Shown here: positions 42,520-55,233 of the stretch, one piece after another
How the letters are laid out: each line of letters opens with the position of its first letter
Position numbering within the stretch: position 1 is the stretch's first letter
Position numbers and translations under genes: made by a program
DNA from: Miscanthus floridulus
Lineage: Eukaryota > Streptophyta > Magnoliopsida > Poales > Poaceae
Length of the DNA stretch: 64,000 nucleotides
Assembly (NCBI RefSeq): GCF_019320115.1
Contig: NC_089581.1
Location: 8,495,707 to 8,559,706, forward strand
Direction of reading: 5' to 3'
Notes under the pieces: model-generated
What the model was told of the DNA's origin: nothing
Seen by the model: the letters and a program-made list of their open reading frames with translations, nothing else
Database searches by the model: none

Positions 42520-44769
42520 AGGGAGGAGACAGTCCTGTTCATAGGACTATAAACTATGGACCCTCGCCGTAGGTAAACGGTAGTTATCCTTTTTTATTTT
42601 TGCATTAATATTCTAAATAAACATTACTAGTATAGTAGTAATGATAAAAATGAAAACAACAAAAACATTCTCTATTTTCAAAACAAAAATTTCATTCCTA
42701 TACAAAATATCTAGCTTGGGGGAGTGATGCTCACTCCATAGGTTCTATAATGCAAGCATGGTGCTTGGATTATTCAACCTACTTTGATCATGCTAAAATT
42801 CTTAGTTTGGTCATAGAGTTAGAATTGTTTGCATATGAAATGAAAACAAAAATATTCCATAACTTGATAAAATTTGGTTAAACTTCTAAGCAATATATGA
42901 AGCATGTTTTAGTTTGAAGCATGATTTGAGCGCATCATGTCTTCATAGGCCTTTTAAGCTAGCTTGGTGATATGGTTAAAATGCCTACCTTGATTAAATT
43001 TTGAATTTGATCATTGTGCTAAAACTTGCTAAGTATAGAACTTTGAATGATAAACCAAACCAAAAATATTTATTGCTTTGAATAAACTCTTGTATATACT
43101 AGTAAGCTTTGGTTTGAAAATATGGTTTTCATACAATCATGTTTTCATAGACTTTTCAAATTGAGCATGGTGGTTAGGTTGACTAGTCTACCTTGATTAA
43201 ATTAAACAATTTGCTTAATTTGATCATTGTTCCAAAATTACTAAGTATAAGACAAGAATAAAAAAATATAAAAATATAAAAAACAAATAAAGTACCTGCC
43301 TCGGAGTCTTCATCAAGCGACCTCATACCTCCGGCATTGAGCTAGCTTGGGGGAGGGCCCCGCTCGGGTATATTGCATTGCATATTTATTTTCTTTACAT
43401 TTATTTTCTTTTTGCATATTTGCTTATCTCATGCACATAAAATCAAAATAAAAATAATAATATTAGTAGTAATAATAAATAAAATAAAATATAAATAAAT
43501 AAATAAATTCCACTCCATACATATGTGTTGTAGAAATGTTGATTCCATCCTTGTTGAAATGATGAATAGTTGCTCTGTCTTATATTTCATACTATGCCTA
43601 GCTTATAGCTTTGTTTTCTCCAATGTTTGAGTTTATTGGCTTAAAAATGTTCACCACTGAAAAACTTGAAACTTGTGGGTAGCAAAATGCTTGATCTGGT
43701 CTAAGTAGTTGCCTGACATGATATAGAGAAAATAGACCTTGCTATGACTTTGTTCTACAAAAGACTTGACATCCAGAGATTTCATTTTCAAAATTTAAAA
43801 TCAAAAGTTCCTCAATGATTCAAAATTCCCACCAAAGCCATATGACACATTCATATACAAAACTTTAGTCATATGCTACTTGTATTCATGGTGAGCTTTG
43901 TCAAATTGTTGTGACCAATGTTGAGATTCTTTTCATGCACCTATGATCAAGATTCATGTACACTTTATAAAATAAAACTCTGTGTCAAATATTTTTCTCC
44001 ATAAGATATCTAGAGAGTCTTGGGCTATGAAAAAGAAAAAAAGATATATGAATAAAAGATGCCATGCTAAGTGAAAGCATGAGCCAAAAAAGTGAAAAAG
44101 AGAGAAAACAATGGGTACTTAGATGCCCGCCAAAAAAGAGAGAAAACAATGGGTGCAAAGACACCCGCCAGTGAGAATAAAGTATAGCCCAACCTTTCAA
44201 AGATTTCAAAAGGAGAGAAGTATGACATTTGAGTTCAAAAACAAAAATATTTCACACTTGCACAATCTTGATCAAAGTGTATGACTAGTCTCTCCTATGG
44301 TCTGATTTTTGACTTAGCAACATGACATGATGCAAGTAGGCCACTTTTATCCTTACCAAGCTCCACAAAAAGCCTATATAGATGGTAGGATGAAAGAAAG
44401 GCAAAGTCAAAAGCCTTTGGTGAGGAATACACATACACTTTTGAGCGATTGAGTGTATCATTTGAGGAACTACATTTATCTTATAAAAAATCAAAACCTC
44501 TAGAATGATAATCAAAAGAACAAATGATAAGTAGGTCTGTTCATCTTTTCTGTCTTGCAACTACCCAAGACCGGAGAAGGCCAAAAAGCTCCACAAGTTA
44601 CAAGGTAATAACGGGTAAGTAAGAAAGCCAATTCATTCAAATTGTGGTAGAAAACTTTGTTATAAACTTGGCATATTTGAAATGTAATTGGCATTGTAGC
44701 AACTCTTGATCAACAACCAACATCTTAGCTTTTGCTCGAGGATGAGCAATGGGTAAGCTTGGGGGAGTT
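42520..44769 (+). other. Non-coding 3' internal region of element A with repeated polypurine tracts
   Basis: AGCTTGGGGGAG occurs at 42713-42724 and 43344-43355, and in the true pre-LTR tract ending at 44769. The rest is AT-rich (simple A/T repeats at about 43430-43510), with a duplicated agagaaaacaatgggt near 44101 and 44138. No coding sequence is recognised. Confidence 0.7.
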
Positions 44770-45054
44770 TGTTGGCGGTCGTTAACGACAGATTTTTACC
44801 GCCAACATAAGCCCAAAAAGGAGGAAAATATACATTAATACACACATATACATGTGCTTCTAACCTATTTCCACTTGTACCGGTAGAATTGATGTGAATG
44901 CAGAAACAAAGCCGAAAATAGGTGAAACATGTCAAAAATGCGCTTTTCTAGAAAGCGCAAAGGAGCAAGAGGAGGGAAAGGCCAACTCAACGCAGAAATA
45001 GGCCAAGTCCACCCTAACACCATGGCCTAGGCCCAGCCAGAAGCCAGCTAGGCT

Positions 45055-46711
45055 ATAAGCTCGAGATGGCGGACTAGAGGGGGGGTGAATAGTCCTTTCT
45101 TAAAAATAAATCGCATCGGCTAACCAATTCAAGTGCGGAATTAAAACTATCAGTTTAGCCAAGACTACACCCCTTTATCTAAGTATTTTAGCACCTTGCA
45201 AAGATACTAATTAAGCAACTAAGGTGCCAAGCTTAGCAAGAGCTCACCTAAACAATTCTAGTGGCAAGGTCACACAAACCTACGCAACTAGTACTTTGCC
45301 AACCGGAGGAGCTCCTACATAATTTTAGTAAGCAAAAGCACAAAGCCCCTAAGCTCACTAGCAATGCTCAATAACAAGGCAACCAATGCAAAATTAGAGA
45401 GCGCAAATTACTTAGCTACACAAACTAAGCAATATGACTAACAAGGTTACACAAACCAAATTAGCCACGTAAGGGAGCTACTTCTATGCTACACAAGCAA
45501 GAAGATAATTAGCAAGCTACACAAGCTAACTAATTACAAGAACAACTACACAAGCTCAAAGTATATGAATGTAAATACAAGCTTGTGTAACGGGGATGCA
45601 AACCAACGATAAGACAAGTTGACAAGGTGATTTTTATCCCAAGGTTCACGTGCTTGCCAACACGCTAGTCCCCGTTGAGACAAGCTCCAAGGTTGCCACC
45701 GGTCCTCTTGCTAGTGGTGACCCGCAAGTCACACTCTCCCATGTGGAGTGCTTACCACAAGCTCTAGCACTTGACCCAGCCGGACCACTTATCGCCCTTC
45801 ATGTCTCGCTTTACTAGAGTTGCTCTTCGTGGCTCTCGTGGGGCGAGCACAATGCCCCTCACAAAGCTCTTCTCTGGAGCACCGCACAAACTTCTTGTGG
45901 GCTTCGACGGAGACCACCACCAAGCCGTCTAGGAGGTGGCAACCTCCAAGAGTAACAAGCACCACCGGCTTGCAACACGAACATCTAGTGCCACTCGATG
46001 CTATCTCTCAAAGCAACACACTAGAGATCACTCACTTCGCTATCGATTTGCACACTAGCAAGCACAAGTGAGTTAGAGGCTATCCTAGCACTCCCAAGCA
46101 TGGACACTAAGTCCGAAGGGTGCTAAGAAACTAGCCAAGGCCGGCCACCACTTCTATATATAGGCCCCAAACTAATAGAGTCATTATACCCCTTCACTAG
46201 GCATTCTACACGTCGACCGGACGCGCTTTATGTTGCACCGGATGCGTCCGGTCAACAGCGTCTGGTTGTCTCCATGACGCCACGTGTCCTAGCCATTTGA
46301 ATATAACCATTGGCGCGCAATGGCTTCTTCACGTGCGCTCTCTGCTCATCGATCGGACATGTTTGGTCCACTGACCGAACTCGCCAACAGTGGCGTCCGG
46401 TCACAACACAGAGAGGGTCTAGAGAGGACTTTTGCCGACCGGACGTGTCCAGTCATTACTGACCGAACTCCTCTAGCGTCCGGTCGCTCTCTGCCCAAAC
46501 GCCCAAGAGCCACGACACCCTGACCGAATGCGGGAACAGTGTTCCCAGCGCGTCTGGTCACTCTCAGTCACTTGATCAGACGCATCCGATTGATTTAGAC
46601 AGACAGCGTCCGATCGTTCTGCGAAATGACCCTAAGCATAGGGTTTGCCACCGGACGTGTCCGGTCCCCACTGGACCAGCATCCGGTCACCCCCAAAAGT
46701 CCTGATCCTAA
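45055..46711. mobile_element. Probable LTR-type insertion rich in CCGGAC/GTCCGG
   Basis: Near its left end is gcggactagagggggggtga, the complement of a motif at the right end of the solo LTR at 17107, so it is probably a related LTR in the opposite orientation. The right half (46200-46690) repeats gtccggtc, accggacg and relatives more than ten times. The short frames here are by-products of that repetition. The ends are not clean: the expected TG start reads TA, and the right end lacks CA. Confidence 0.55.
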
Positions 46712-46791
46712 GAGTAGGAAATAGTAGAGAAGAGGAGTAGAGAAGCTACAAGGAGAGCTTGGCTCCTTGGTGGGATTTGGTGAGAATAAAG

Positions 46792-47058
46792 ATGAAGTAT
46801 TTCATTCTTATATTCATCGTGTTCTTCCAATTAGCTTTGCTCTTATATTCATATAGTAGATGCTATGAACTAGAGTATAGTCTTGGTGACATGTTCATGA
46901 TATGTGTGCTAGTCTATAGTTCATATGCTATGCTCATTTCATACTTGGCTATGTATAGTCTACTTAGTCTATATGTGATATTTAGACTAGTCTATAGTTT
47001 ACATATCATGCATATGCTAAGTTGGTTTAGGTGCTTCACTCTCATATCATGTTCATGA
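46792..47058 (+). CDS. Second copy of the small hydrophobic LTR ORF
   Basis: Same 88 codons as 22690-22956, starting MKYFILIFIVFFQLALLLYS. It lies downstream of the foreign insertion and so lacks the native TATA box. Coding status is uncertain. Confidence 0.3.
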   Translation: MKYFILIFIVFFQLALLLYSYSRCYELEYSLGDMFMICVLVYSSYAMLISYLAMYSLLSLYVIFRLVYSLHIMHMLSWFRCFTLISCS

Positions 47059-47878
47059 GTAGAGCTATTTATGTGTTGAGGGGGTGGTTCATCATGCTTT
47101 TGGGTACGCCCAAGTCTCTTACCCGTCGATCCGTAGGGTCGGGGACCAGGGGGACTTGGGTGGTCATTATGTATGTGGGCGAGGTGCCTAGGTATATAGT
47201 GGCGGCTAAATGCATTTCATGTCCCACGGTCGTGGGGTAGGCGGCAGGTGGTGACAGCCCTGTCCGTCCCTTGAATTCCCCCATGTTCGTCCATGGTGTA
47301 GGAGTACGTAAACTGTCACATGAGGTTGCTGGCAGACCAGTACTCGGTGGCCTCCTGATCCAACTCACACATACCTAGCACTATTTTGTGTACATGTATG
47401 ATAACTTAGCTCATAGCAATCTAACTATATAGAACCCTCTACTCCTGACTAGGATATTCTTTTATTCTTTTTTCTTAAGTGTAGGAATCTCTTGACTAGT
47501 ACATGTGTGTGTGTCCACTATCTTGAACTACAAATGTTTACCCCTGTTATGATCATTTGGATATTATGCGTACATGATTGCTTTGCTCATACTCATGTTA
47601 GAACATTTGTTATCCTTGCCTTCCTTTGGGAAAATATAAATAATGATACCCTGAATACTTTCGGGTGAAATGCTACAACGATAGATCCATGCGCTTGCGG
47701 ATTCCATCTGTAAACGTAAGACCTATCAGGGGTTGGTGTTCCATAGTGCTGTCGTTATGGTCCTCTGGGGTCCTAGCGATGGTGTTATGGGATGCCATCT
47801 CCACCGGCATTTCTAGCACTGCTGCCAAGGGTAGACATTCATGCCTGCCCTAGGTGGTGATGCTAAGAATAGCCAACA

Positions 47879-49800
47879 ACTGGATCATAAGTCTCATCAT
47901 CACTATTAGCCATGTCGATATAATCATCACTATCCGAAGGAGCAATGTTGTCATCATTGTCATTGCTTAAATGTAACCGCTGAAGTAATTCTAAGTCCTT
48001 CACATTTTCAACCTCATCTCCAGCATCCTCGTCAACAATCCTTTCATTGTCGACTTCCATTCCGATCGCTTCGGTTAAGTCTATCTCAAAAGTCCCTTCT
48101 AGCCCCTCTTCTTGAAAGAACTCTCCGTCATATGTGTTCGGGTCTAAGTTGTAATCTTCATTGTTTGGTATAGGTAGTTTACCGTGTGGTGATACCTTGT
48201 ACACAACATCCTAACCCTTAAGACGTTCGTTGGTTTGGCATGGGTATGAGAGATAATAAACTTGCATGGCCTGTTGAGCTACAATATAGACATCTTGTCC
48301 TGGTAAGATGGAATCCTGTCGAATTTTGACTAGCCCAAGATTAGGGGTCCGTCTCGTTACTTCAGAATCAAACCAATGGCAGTTGAATATGATAGGATTA
48401 AGAGGTTTGTAACCATGAAATGTGAGTTCATATATTTCTTCAACCCTTCCATAATACTCAACCCCATCTAGGCCTAACATTAAAACTCCGGTATTTGTGG
48501 TTCTTTGATTGGGCCACCTCTACTCATGCCTTGTTGTGTGAAAGCGATATCCATTCACGTCATAACTGGTAAATTACCTGACCCTATAGGCACAGCCATC
48601 GGCAACCTATCTCAACTTGGCACTCATAGAGGTTGGCTTGGCCCTGCAAGGTCAAGCATGATAGTTCGTTATATTATTCGCACGTACGAGCAACTTGTCA
48701 TGTCAAACTAAGTACAAGCTAAATTGGATAGTACCTTTCGTTTGAACCAACAAATGAAATCAGACATTCCATTTCTTGCACCCTATCTAAGAAGGGTCTT
48801 AGTTTCCTATGGGCTAGGTTCCCTTGATTGACGCCAGAATTGATGAAGAAATTCCCTGCACCAACGAGAAACAAGGGGGTTGGGTGCAGAATAGTGACGA
48901 CATATTGAACAAGTTCGTTGAGAACTTACCGCATGTACGGCTCCACTTCGTCAAGGTTGGTCAACACATATAGCATGATAATGTGCCACTCTTCATGTTT
49001 CAAGGTCTTGGGGGTCGATGCACTTGTGCTTCTGAGTTGCCCTCAGAAAAGGCTGTGGTTTGATTCATTTTCGCCAGCATTGTAACGAGGGGTGGATTAT
49101 GCACGCTAGGAAGGTTGTCACCATAGTATGTTGTTGTGAAGTTTGACACCTCCTCTAGGATGTATTCCTCTACAATGGAAGCCTCAATTTTGCATTTATT
49201 ATTGCATTTAGTTTGATGAACCTTTAGACATCTCTCAATTGGATAGCACCAATGGCCCTGCATGCCCCCCCAATCATGCCTCATACAGGAGGTGCAAAAT
49301 CAAATGCTGCATTAGATTGAAGAAGCCAGGTAGAAAGACCTTCTCCAACTTACAGATCAATGCAGGTGCCATTCTTTCCAAGTCTGCAATCATGGTCCGA
49401 GATAACTCCTTGGCACAAAGCTAGCGGAAGAAAAAGCTCAACTCTGCCAGCACTAGCCAGACATGCTCAAGAAAAAAAGCCTCGAATCATCACCGGAAGA
49501 AGCCACTCAAGCCATATGTGGTAGTCATGACTCTTGAGCCCTTTGATTCGCATAGTAGATAAGTTCACTCCCCTCCTCAGATTCGCTGCATACCCATCAG
49601 GGAACATTAACGTTTGGAACCATTCTAGCACTTCCCTCCTTTGGTTCCTTTTCAAGACACCAAGTGGTACTGGCTAGCTCCTTTAGCCTTGTTAATTGCT
49701 AGTTCCAAGAAAGCATCGGTCTTCTCAATCCATTCCTCGAAGAACTCAGTCTGACTTGAGCGACCCGTGTACATCCACACATGGTCATCCATCCTCTATC
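47879..49800 (-). pseudogene. CACTA Tnp2-type transposase remnant: TAD joined to DUF4218 and DUF4216
   Basis: In minus-strand order, the transposase-associated domain start (MDDHVWMYTGRSSQTEFFEE) is at about 49790-49690. This runs straight into EVLEWFQTLMFPDGYAANLR and LKSHDYHIWLEWLLPVM (49650-49490). Then come YPIERCLKVHQTKCNNKCKI (DUF4218, about 49240), a block near 48900-48520, and EYYGRVEEIYELTFHGYKPL with VYIVAQQAMQVYYLSYPC (DUF4216, 48460-48240). It ends with the acidic YKVSPHGKLPIPNNEDYNLD region, cut at 47879. The catalytic Transposase_21 region between TAD and DUF4218 is missing, so an internal deletion made it non-autonomous. It also has frameshifts and stops. Confidence 0.8.
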
Positions 49801-50862
49801 ATATCGAGGAGTAATATAAGAATGAATTGTATCTACATGATGTTCCTACTATCTAATAGGTGAAGATAGGTCATAATCCCACCCGAGGATGCGTAGATGG
49901 GGTTAGTTTTCATGCTCTACTCCGATTCGAGACAAAATTTTGGTAGCACCTCCCCGCTGTTCTCCAAATACACGTCCCAATAGGGAGATTGTGTATCCAG
50001 AGAACAACATGGAGGTGATGCCAAAACTCTATCTTGGATCAGAGTAGACCACAGAAACTAACCCCATCTATGTATCCTTGGGCCATCCAAAAAAACATGG
50101 ACAATTCGAAATAGGTATGGTTATAGATATGCAAAGATCTGCATATTTCCAACCGTATCTCTTTTGAATGGGAGATGCCTAACTAGGTTACGTGATCTAC
50201 GAACATGATATGGAGAGAGGGGTTTCACCTTGGGTGGCAGTGGAGTCAGGCTAGCAGGGCCGTGGTGGGTCGGTGCAGTGGCGAGGCGATGCGGTGTAGG
50301 CAGACCGGGGATGCCGGGGTACTCTGACTCAGCTTCGATGGGCTCTTCTCTACAAAAAAAGAAACATAATACTATCAATTTAAAATTTCAGCAGCACCTC
50401 CCCTACACGGTGAGGTTTCCAAAACCTGCAAGAAAACAATGGCATGATGGCCAACAACCACATGTCTCCAAAATTCATACAAGTGGACATACATGTCTCC
50501 AAAATTCATACATGGGATCAGAAATAATAAGATCAAAATAACAAGCCACATTTTGGTTCACATTCCATTACCATCTGCATTCATCATCAACAAGCATAAA
50601 GTAAGTTCCAGATCGAATCACGTCCTCCTTCCAAATCCACCGATCAAGTACTACTGATGATGCTACTACTAAGATGCAATAGATCTACGATGATCGGAGG
50701 AGGGGGCTCACCTTGGATGAGGCAGAGGGCAGCACCGACGAAGCCTTGTCCATCAGTCACCATGAACCACACGTTTTGGAGGCCGAGATAGAGGCTGGAG
50801 GGTGGGCGGTGGCAGACATCCTCCATGGAGGCCAGAGGGCGGGCATCCTCCATGGGGGCGCC
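49801..50862 (-). other. CACTA 5' flank/untranslated region
   Basis: No ORF of note. A near-duplicate pair catgtctccaaaattcata (50461 and 50491) is visible. The right border is the insertion point of the LARD at 50863. The CACTA's other terminus should lie beyond the LARD, outside the window. Confidence 0.5.
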
Positions 50863-53800
50863 TGTCACGGAACCATCCAAATTATAAGAGTTCAAATACA
50901 AAAATAATTACCGAAGTGATCAAATTGTCATACTTGAACCCATATAACTCTGGTAGTCCAACAAAATTACAAGGGATTTCAAATCAACTAACATACAAGC
51001 CAAGATCGTAGCGATTCAACATAACAAGTCACAAGTTACATCCATTTCACAAGTAGTTCAACATACATCAGAGTTCAACAGAGTTATTACAACTCAAGTT
51101 CAAAAGTGGCGGAAGCAAAGTAATTTGAAACTAACATCACCCATATTTCAAATACATGCCAGTACCAAGGTCAAGTCCAACAAGAGCATCATAGACAAGA
51201 TAACTAAGAAGAATCATGCCCATGATCGTACTCCGCCACTACGGCAGGAGTCGTCCAATTCTTGCAGTAGCCATGATACATCACAACCTATACTCAGCTA
51301 GACTTACCCGTCATAAACCAAAATAATACGACACCAAGGAGTATGTAAGGCTTTATAAGTAGAGCTGGATGACATTCTTTGCATAAAAAGCAGTAGTAGT
51401 TCATCACCTTTTACTCTTTGAATCCAAGTTATCATTCCTATATCATACTAAGTTTGTAGCTATCCTATGCCAAATATGTTTGTACCATTAGATCAAGACA
51501 ATAATAACCATAGCAAGTTGAACTCTTTCATAAACCACATAACCATCACTTCCATTAATTTACTACGATGAAGTGTGCTCAAGTCAAGTTCTCACTATCC
51601 GGGGGAGACAGCGATTTGAATCGATTCCTAGGGGAAATATTTCTAACACACACCTAGGTCTACCAGCCACGGTAGCCTTAGATCACCTTTGGTACAATTC
51701 AGGTTAAATTGCGGGTAAGACCAGCGCCGCACCCTCAAAGAAAATACCAATCTGCTAGGAAGCTCAGGACTCGAACCCACCCTTGGACTCACGCCATTAG
51801 CTCTCCGCACATCCTTGCTACCAACCAGGGTGTGCACTTTAACTGCTCGTGTCCTCGGCCTAAATTGAGCTACTTGGCTTCGCGGTTGGAACGACTTATC
51901 TAGCCAACTATGTGAGAGGCATGCATTCAACATGACAAGATGACCTTCAATGACCGGTTCTTAAATGACACAGACAGAGTCACTATGATCACCTTCTACA
52001 CAAGACTCCGCCCGGTCTCTGATTAATCCATAGCCTCCGGTTATGTTCCACGATAGCACAATATAGCCAACCGTGATCAAGTTATCACCTATAGCTCGCA
52101 GGTGATAGTAAATCACCCGACTTCTATCGGTCTAAGCATGGCTAAGCATAAAGAGCGATCCAGGACTTAATTAGGATTCATGGTAAATATTTCTGAATAA
52201 GGAAAGGTAATATGCAGCAAGTGTTTCCAAGCAGCTCCTATTACGTAATGCATCAATACGAATAACTTAGGTGAAATTAATAAAATAGGGAGACTTATAA
52301 TGCTCCGGGGCTTGCCTGTGATCCAACACTTAGGTTAGTGTTTGTTAGATGACACTTGCTTGGCGAGCATCTTCCATCATAACACTTGCTCAGTCCTTCC
52401 ATCTTCGGGATAGGTCCACCAAACACCGTCTTCGGGTTTGGCTCCAACATCATATCCTTTTTATGATGCATCTAGCATACCTAGATGAGATGCAAGATGC
52501 AAGTGTATGAATACATGGAAGTGCAATAGACAATGCATCGCATACAATAAGTAAGACAAGCACAAGGTTACATTAACATGCACAAGCACTTCGCATTGCT
52601 TACTTTAAATATCGCATAATTTATCATGCCACGATAGCAAAGAAGACGACAACACCAAGCATGACACAAGCTTCCCAAGATCTCAGGTATTCTAACTCAA
52701 CCATCATCAAAGGTATGAGTCACACTTAGCAATATACAAGCAAACAACTATAATTGGAATCTGTCAATTTCTAGACATGCAAACAGCAGCTACAAGATTT
52801 AGCTATAACTAGAGTTACATAAATCCAAATGACTTGCAAGAAGACATCCTGGAAAGTTCATGAAATTATCTATATTTCATATATAACCATCACAACATGA
52901 TTCACAAGTTAAGTAGGTCGAAATTATACATTTACAGAAACTGGTCTAAACAAGACAGAGAGTAATCAATTCTGTAAGCCAACTTTAAACAGCTGTAACT
53001 CTTAAACTACTTGGCCAAATGACACCAAATTTTAACTACAGCTAGATACATGAATTATCTACTACTTTTGTATAAACAAGTTTCACAACAAAGCACATTA
53101 TCATGAAGAACTTTGCTAAGTTCCCAGATCTGTCCATAAACCACATTTGCAAGAAAATAAATATTAACTTATGTTGCAAACACATAATTGGGCAAAACCA
53201 AGTTTACCAACATGTCACACATGACTAAAGAACACTAGAAAACCTAGTGTCCATGACCAAATAAATTCTTTTAATGCATTTCTTAATTTATTTTAGATAA
53301 AAAGGTGACTTAATGAACATATACCAAAAGTGCACAATAAATTCTACAAACATTACACTAGCTCACATATCCTCTCAATAGTCTACTATACAAATTTCAC
53401 TCCATTTGAATATGTATAGCAACCTCTATGAAAAAGACAAGTTGCTAAAGCAAGAAATCATGTGAGAGCAAGATAAACCAATAACTCACTCATACAGCAA
53501 CCAATAACCATGAAATTTTTACCACATATCAAACATCATATAAGTAGCATGCCATAAAAATTTCACTTCATTTGGAGCCCTACATCTAAAGCTATAAAAA
53601 GACAAATACAACTAGCATTAAAAACCTAGCTGCATAAATCTATTTTTAACAGCTAAAACTTTAAACTAAAACATGAAATATTATAGATCTACTGCATAGA
53701 CAATTTTACAAGGATTCCAAAAAGTCCTCATTTGCTATTTTACGAATTTCCTGTGATTTACTATGCATTTTCAAAATTTCACCCAATTTAAAACAAATAG

Positions 53801-55221
53801 GTCCCTAGAGCACTATTGAACTGAGTCTAGGGCTTTGCAAAACGACCCTTCCTTTTCTCCAAATTTTTGCACGCAGCCCCTCACGCGAATCAGAGCAGAG
53901 GAGGCCGTCGGAGCTCGTGGCTCTGGCCGTTGGGGAGCTCGCCTACGGCGATGGAGAGGTGGTGGAGTACCAGGGGACCCCCGCGCACCCACGGGGCTGC
54001 ACAGCTTGGCCCGAGCGAGCGTGTGTACGAGGTTGAGTACGATAAGTTGAAGGCGGTGGTGTATGTGGCCGTGGCTGTGGTGGAGAGCAGAGACAGGACG
54101 ACAGTGGCGGCCGGAGCTCTAGCTCGGCCATGGCGGATGTGTGCCCCGGCGTGGAGCAGAGCGAGGAGGAGACAGCGAGAAGGAGGAGAATGGAGAGGAG
54201 GGAGGCGAGCGCACGGGCTTTCTACATCGGCTTACGTTGCGTGGACGCGAGGTGGCGAGCATGCAGGCGAGCGCGCGAGGCACGCGACGTGAGCTCTCTG
54301 TTTCAGTCGGCACTGTTATAGCTACAATTTCAAATTTCTAATACCACCTCAAATGTACAACTGAACATCGTTTTTCTCCCCTTCATAACTCTTTAACCGG
54401 TTGATGATTTGTTCAACCGATTGCACCGTTGTGTAGAGATACAAGATTACTCCAACCTTTATTAAAGGAGTTTGGCCAGATTTGAAATGGTTTGCAAACT
54501 AAAATTTGCCAAATATGGGTACATTGAAACTGAAATCAGCTCCAACACTTAGCCAAAATTGCCAAGTCCAAAAACAGCAGTGGATTGCAACTTTGAGCCT
54601 CTGTTTGACTTATTTCCATGCTAAACTAGGGTATGCTCCAAAAACAAAGTTTGTTGTACATAACATGGACTACAACTTTTATTTAGGGCTCCACACCAAA
54701 ACTGGTATAGAACCTACAGTTCTACTTTGACCAATGTAGTGTCATGATAAAGCTTAAATTATCCTTTGTGATCCATTGGAGCATTTTCTGGACATTTGCT
54801 CAACATGAACCTTTCATGACTTTTGTTGTAGAATTCATCTAGAGTCATTTTGGTAAGGTTGCAAGGTTTGGGTAATGACTTATGTTTCCATTCACTTTAT
54901 AGTGCAATTCAAGCACTTAGTAAAGCCATTCCAACAAGGATATAACTTATCATTTCATGTGACTTTTTGATTCCAAACATCATGAAACTTTTCTAGTGAG
55001 CACTATAGATAGAGAGTGATGTGAGGCACATGAAATAAGTTCCATTAACATCACTCAAACATATATCTTGAAAAGGGTTATAATGTAAACAAGGTGTTTT
55101 ATCCAAATTCTAGTTGAGCTCAATTTCATACATTTGACTTTGACATCTTCAACACCACTTGATCTGTCATGTTTGAGTTCAAACCCACTGCTAACAGGTG
55201 ACAAACACCTGGGGTGTTACA
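50863..55221 (-). repeat. 3' LTR of the LARD (4359 bp)
   Basis: Minus strand from TGTAACACCCCAGG (55221) to GGTTCCGTGACA (50863). It is AT-rich, with a GC-rich island at about 53870-54300 whose reading frames have no similarity I recognise. Compared with the other LTR it lacks about 40 bp near 51290 (one arm of a hairpin). It keeps about 260 bp of the GC island (53897-54163) that the other copy lost. Confidence 0.88.
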
Positions 55222-55233
55222 GCCCTCCCCCCT
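55222..55233 (-). other. Polypurine tract of the LARD
   Basis: The minus strand reads AAGGGGGGAGGGC directly before TGTAACACC. The preceding minus-strand sequence (SRDEILLRGEGCNTPG in one frame) resembles the end of Tekay-like pol polyproteins, showing the element's origin. Confidence 0.85.

Larger units (their letters stand above)
21671..47878 (+). mobile_element. Retroelement A: Ty3 element with gag and protease but no RT, host of element B
   Basis: Order on the plus strand: a truncated copy of the element's own 3' internal end (21671-22032), left LTR (22033-27774, containing a solo LTR), PBS (27783), gag (27927-29398), element B (29404-41774), protease and a Lys-rich tail (41775-42519), non-coding DNA with three PPT-like tracts, and the right LTR (44770-47878). 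LTR ends are TGTTGG and CCAACA. Reverse transcriptase, RNase H and integrase are absent and would have to come from elsewhere. The LTR size (about 1.75 kb without insertions) and the DLGA protease suggest an Athila-like relationship, which is tentative. The flanks actgc (21666-21670) and actgg (47879-47883) may be a target duplication with one change. Confidence 0.75.
44770..47878 (+). mobile_element. Right LTR of element A, with foreign insertion
   Basis: Starts TGTTGGCGGTCGTTAACGAC and ends AATAGCCAACA. An insertion of about 1.66 kb (45055-46711) replaces the part equivalent to about 22317-22600 of the left LTR. The 88-codon hydrophobic ORF is kept at 46792-47058. Confidence 0.85.

Noticed and set aside
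53835..54341. Open frames in the GC-rich part of the LARD LTR
   Set aside because: No recognisable domain, and most of this segment is deleted in the other LTR.
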